Source: CAZGOM01 sp964542875
GTDB taxonomy: Bacteria; Planctomycetota; Phycisphaerae; Phycisphaerales; Phycisphaeraceae
NCBI GenBank assembly: GCA_964542875.1
Contig: CAZIWA010000215.1
Location: 1-5,359, forward strand
Direction of reading: 5' to 3'
Length of the DNA: 5,359 nucleotides
Under the pieces are notes generated by a model that saw nothing but the letters and a program-made list of their open reading frames with translations, did no database searches and was not told the DNA's origin. Of this stretch, positions 5,331-5,359 are shown piece by piece (the stretch's first letter is position 1; each line of letters begins with the position of its first letter). The translations under genes were made by a program, and so were the position numbers.

Positions 5331-5359
5331 TTTCGGGTTTCGGGTCTCGGGGTTCGGGT
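5331..5359 (+). repeat. Second heptamer tract upstream of mutS, continuing past the window edge
   Basis: Units start at 5331, 5338, 5345 and 5352: TTTCGGG twice, then TCTCGGG and GTTCGGG, a clean 7-base period with a CGGG core. The window ends inside it, so its full length is unknown. Four G-runs of three or four with loops of 3-4 bases form another quadruplex motif. It is separated from the first tract by about 27 bases that include GGCC-TTGC-GGCC followed by four T (5318-5333), a very short stem. Confidence 0.85.

Noticed and set aside
4338..5359. CRISPR array
   Set aside because: The repeats are 7-base, degenerate and contiguous, with no unique spacers of 25-40 bases and no cas genes.

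Overview
The window looks like chromosomal DNA from a GC-rich bacterium, most likely a member of the Planctomycetota. This is inferred from the flavour of the proteins, the patchy use of Shine-Dalgarno sites and the repeat-rich spacers. No rRNA or other taxonomic marker is present. The given (+) strand is rich in G and poor in C almost throughout, whichever way the genes point. Minus-strand genes therefore end most codons in C (GCC, CTC, ACC), while the one plus-strand gene favours G-ending codons (CTG, GTG, GCG, AAG).

There are four genes. At the left edge (1-599, minus) is the N-terminal part of an S-methyl-5'-thioadenosine phosphorylase/purine nucleoside phosphorylase (mtnP type), cut by the window border. 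A 176-base divergent spacer separates it from a plus-strand gene (776-1822) for a cytoplasmic SGNH/GDSL hydrolase with an N-terminal beta-rich domain. That gene converges, 49 bases apart, on a 129-residue hypothetical gene (1872-2261, minus). Upstream of that gene on the same strand lies a complete mutS (2395-5247, minus), the DNA mismatch recognition ATPase. The last 112 bases (5248-5359) are the mutS upstream region.

The most unusual feature is a family of degenerate, roughly 7-base-period repeats with CGGG/GGGG cores. They occur upstream of mutS (5271-5303 and 5331-5359, where they form strong G-quadruplex motifs), upstream of the hypothetical gene (2262-2296), and, in inverted orientation, inside mutS (4338-4372). 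The copy inside mutS forms part of an in-frame insertion of about 38 codons at the connector/core domain boundary. A second, unrelated hairpin element (2577-2608) sits in frame in the linker before the MutS clamp-binding motif. The mutS reading frame has thus absorbed two intergenic-type repeats in parts of the protein that tolerate extra length. The heptamer tract matters because loss or gain of one 7-base unit would shift the frame of a mismatch-repair gene.

The genes do not form an obvious pathway: methylthioadenosine salvage, ester/glycan hydrolysis and mismatch repair are unrelated. mutS and the hypothetical gene may be co-transcribed, but the latter also has a possible promoter of its own.
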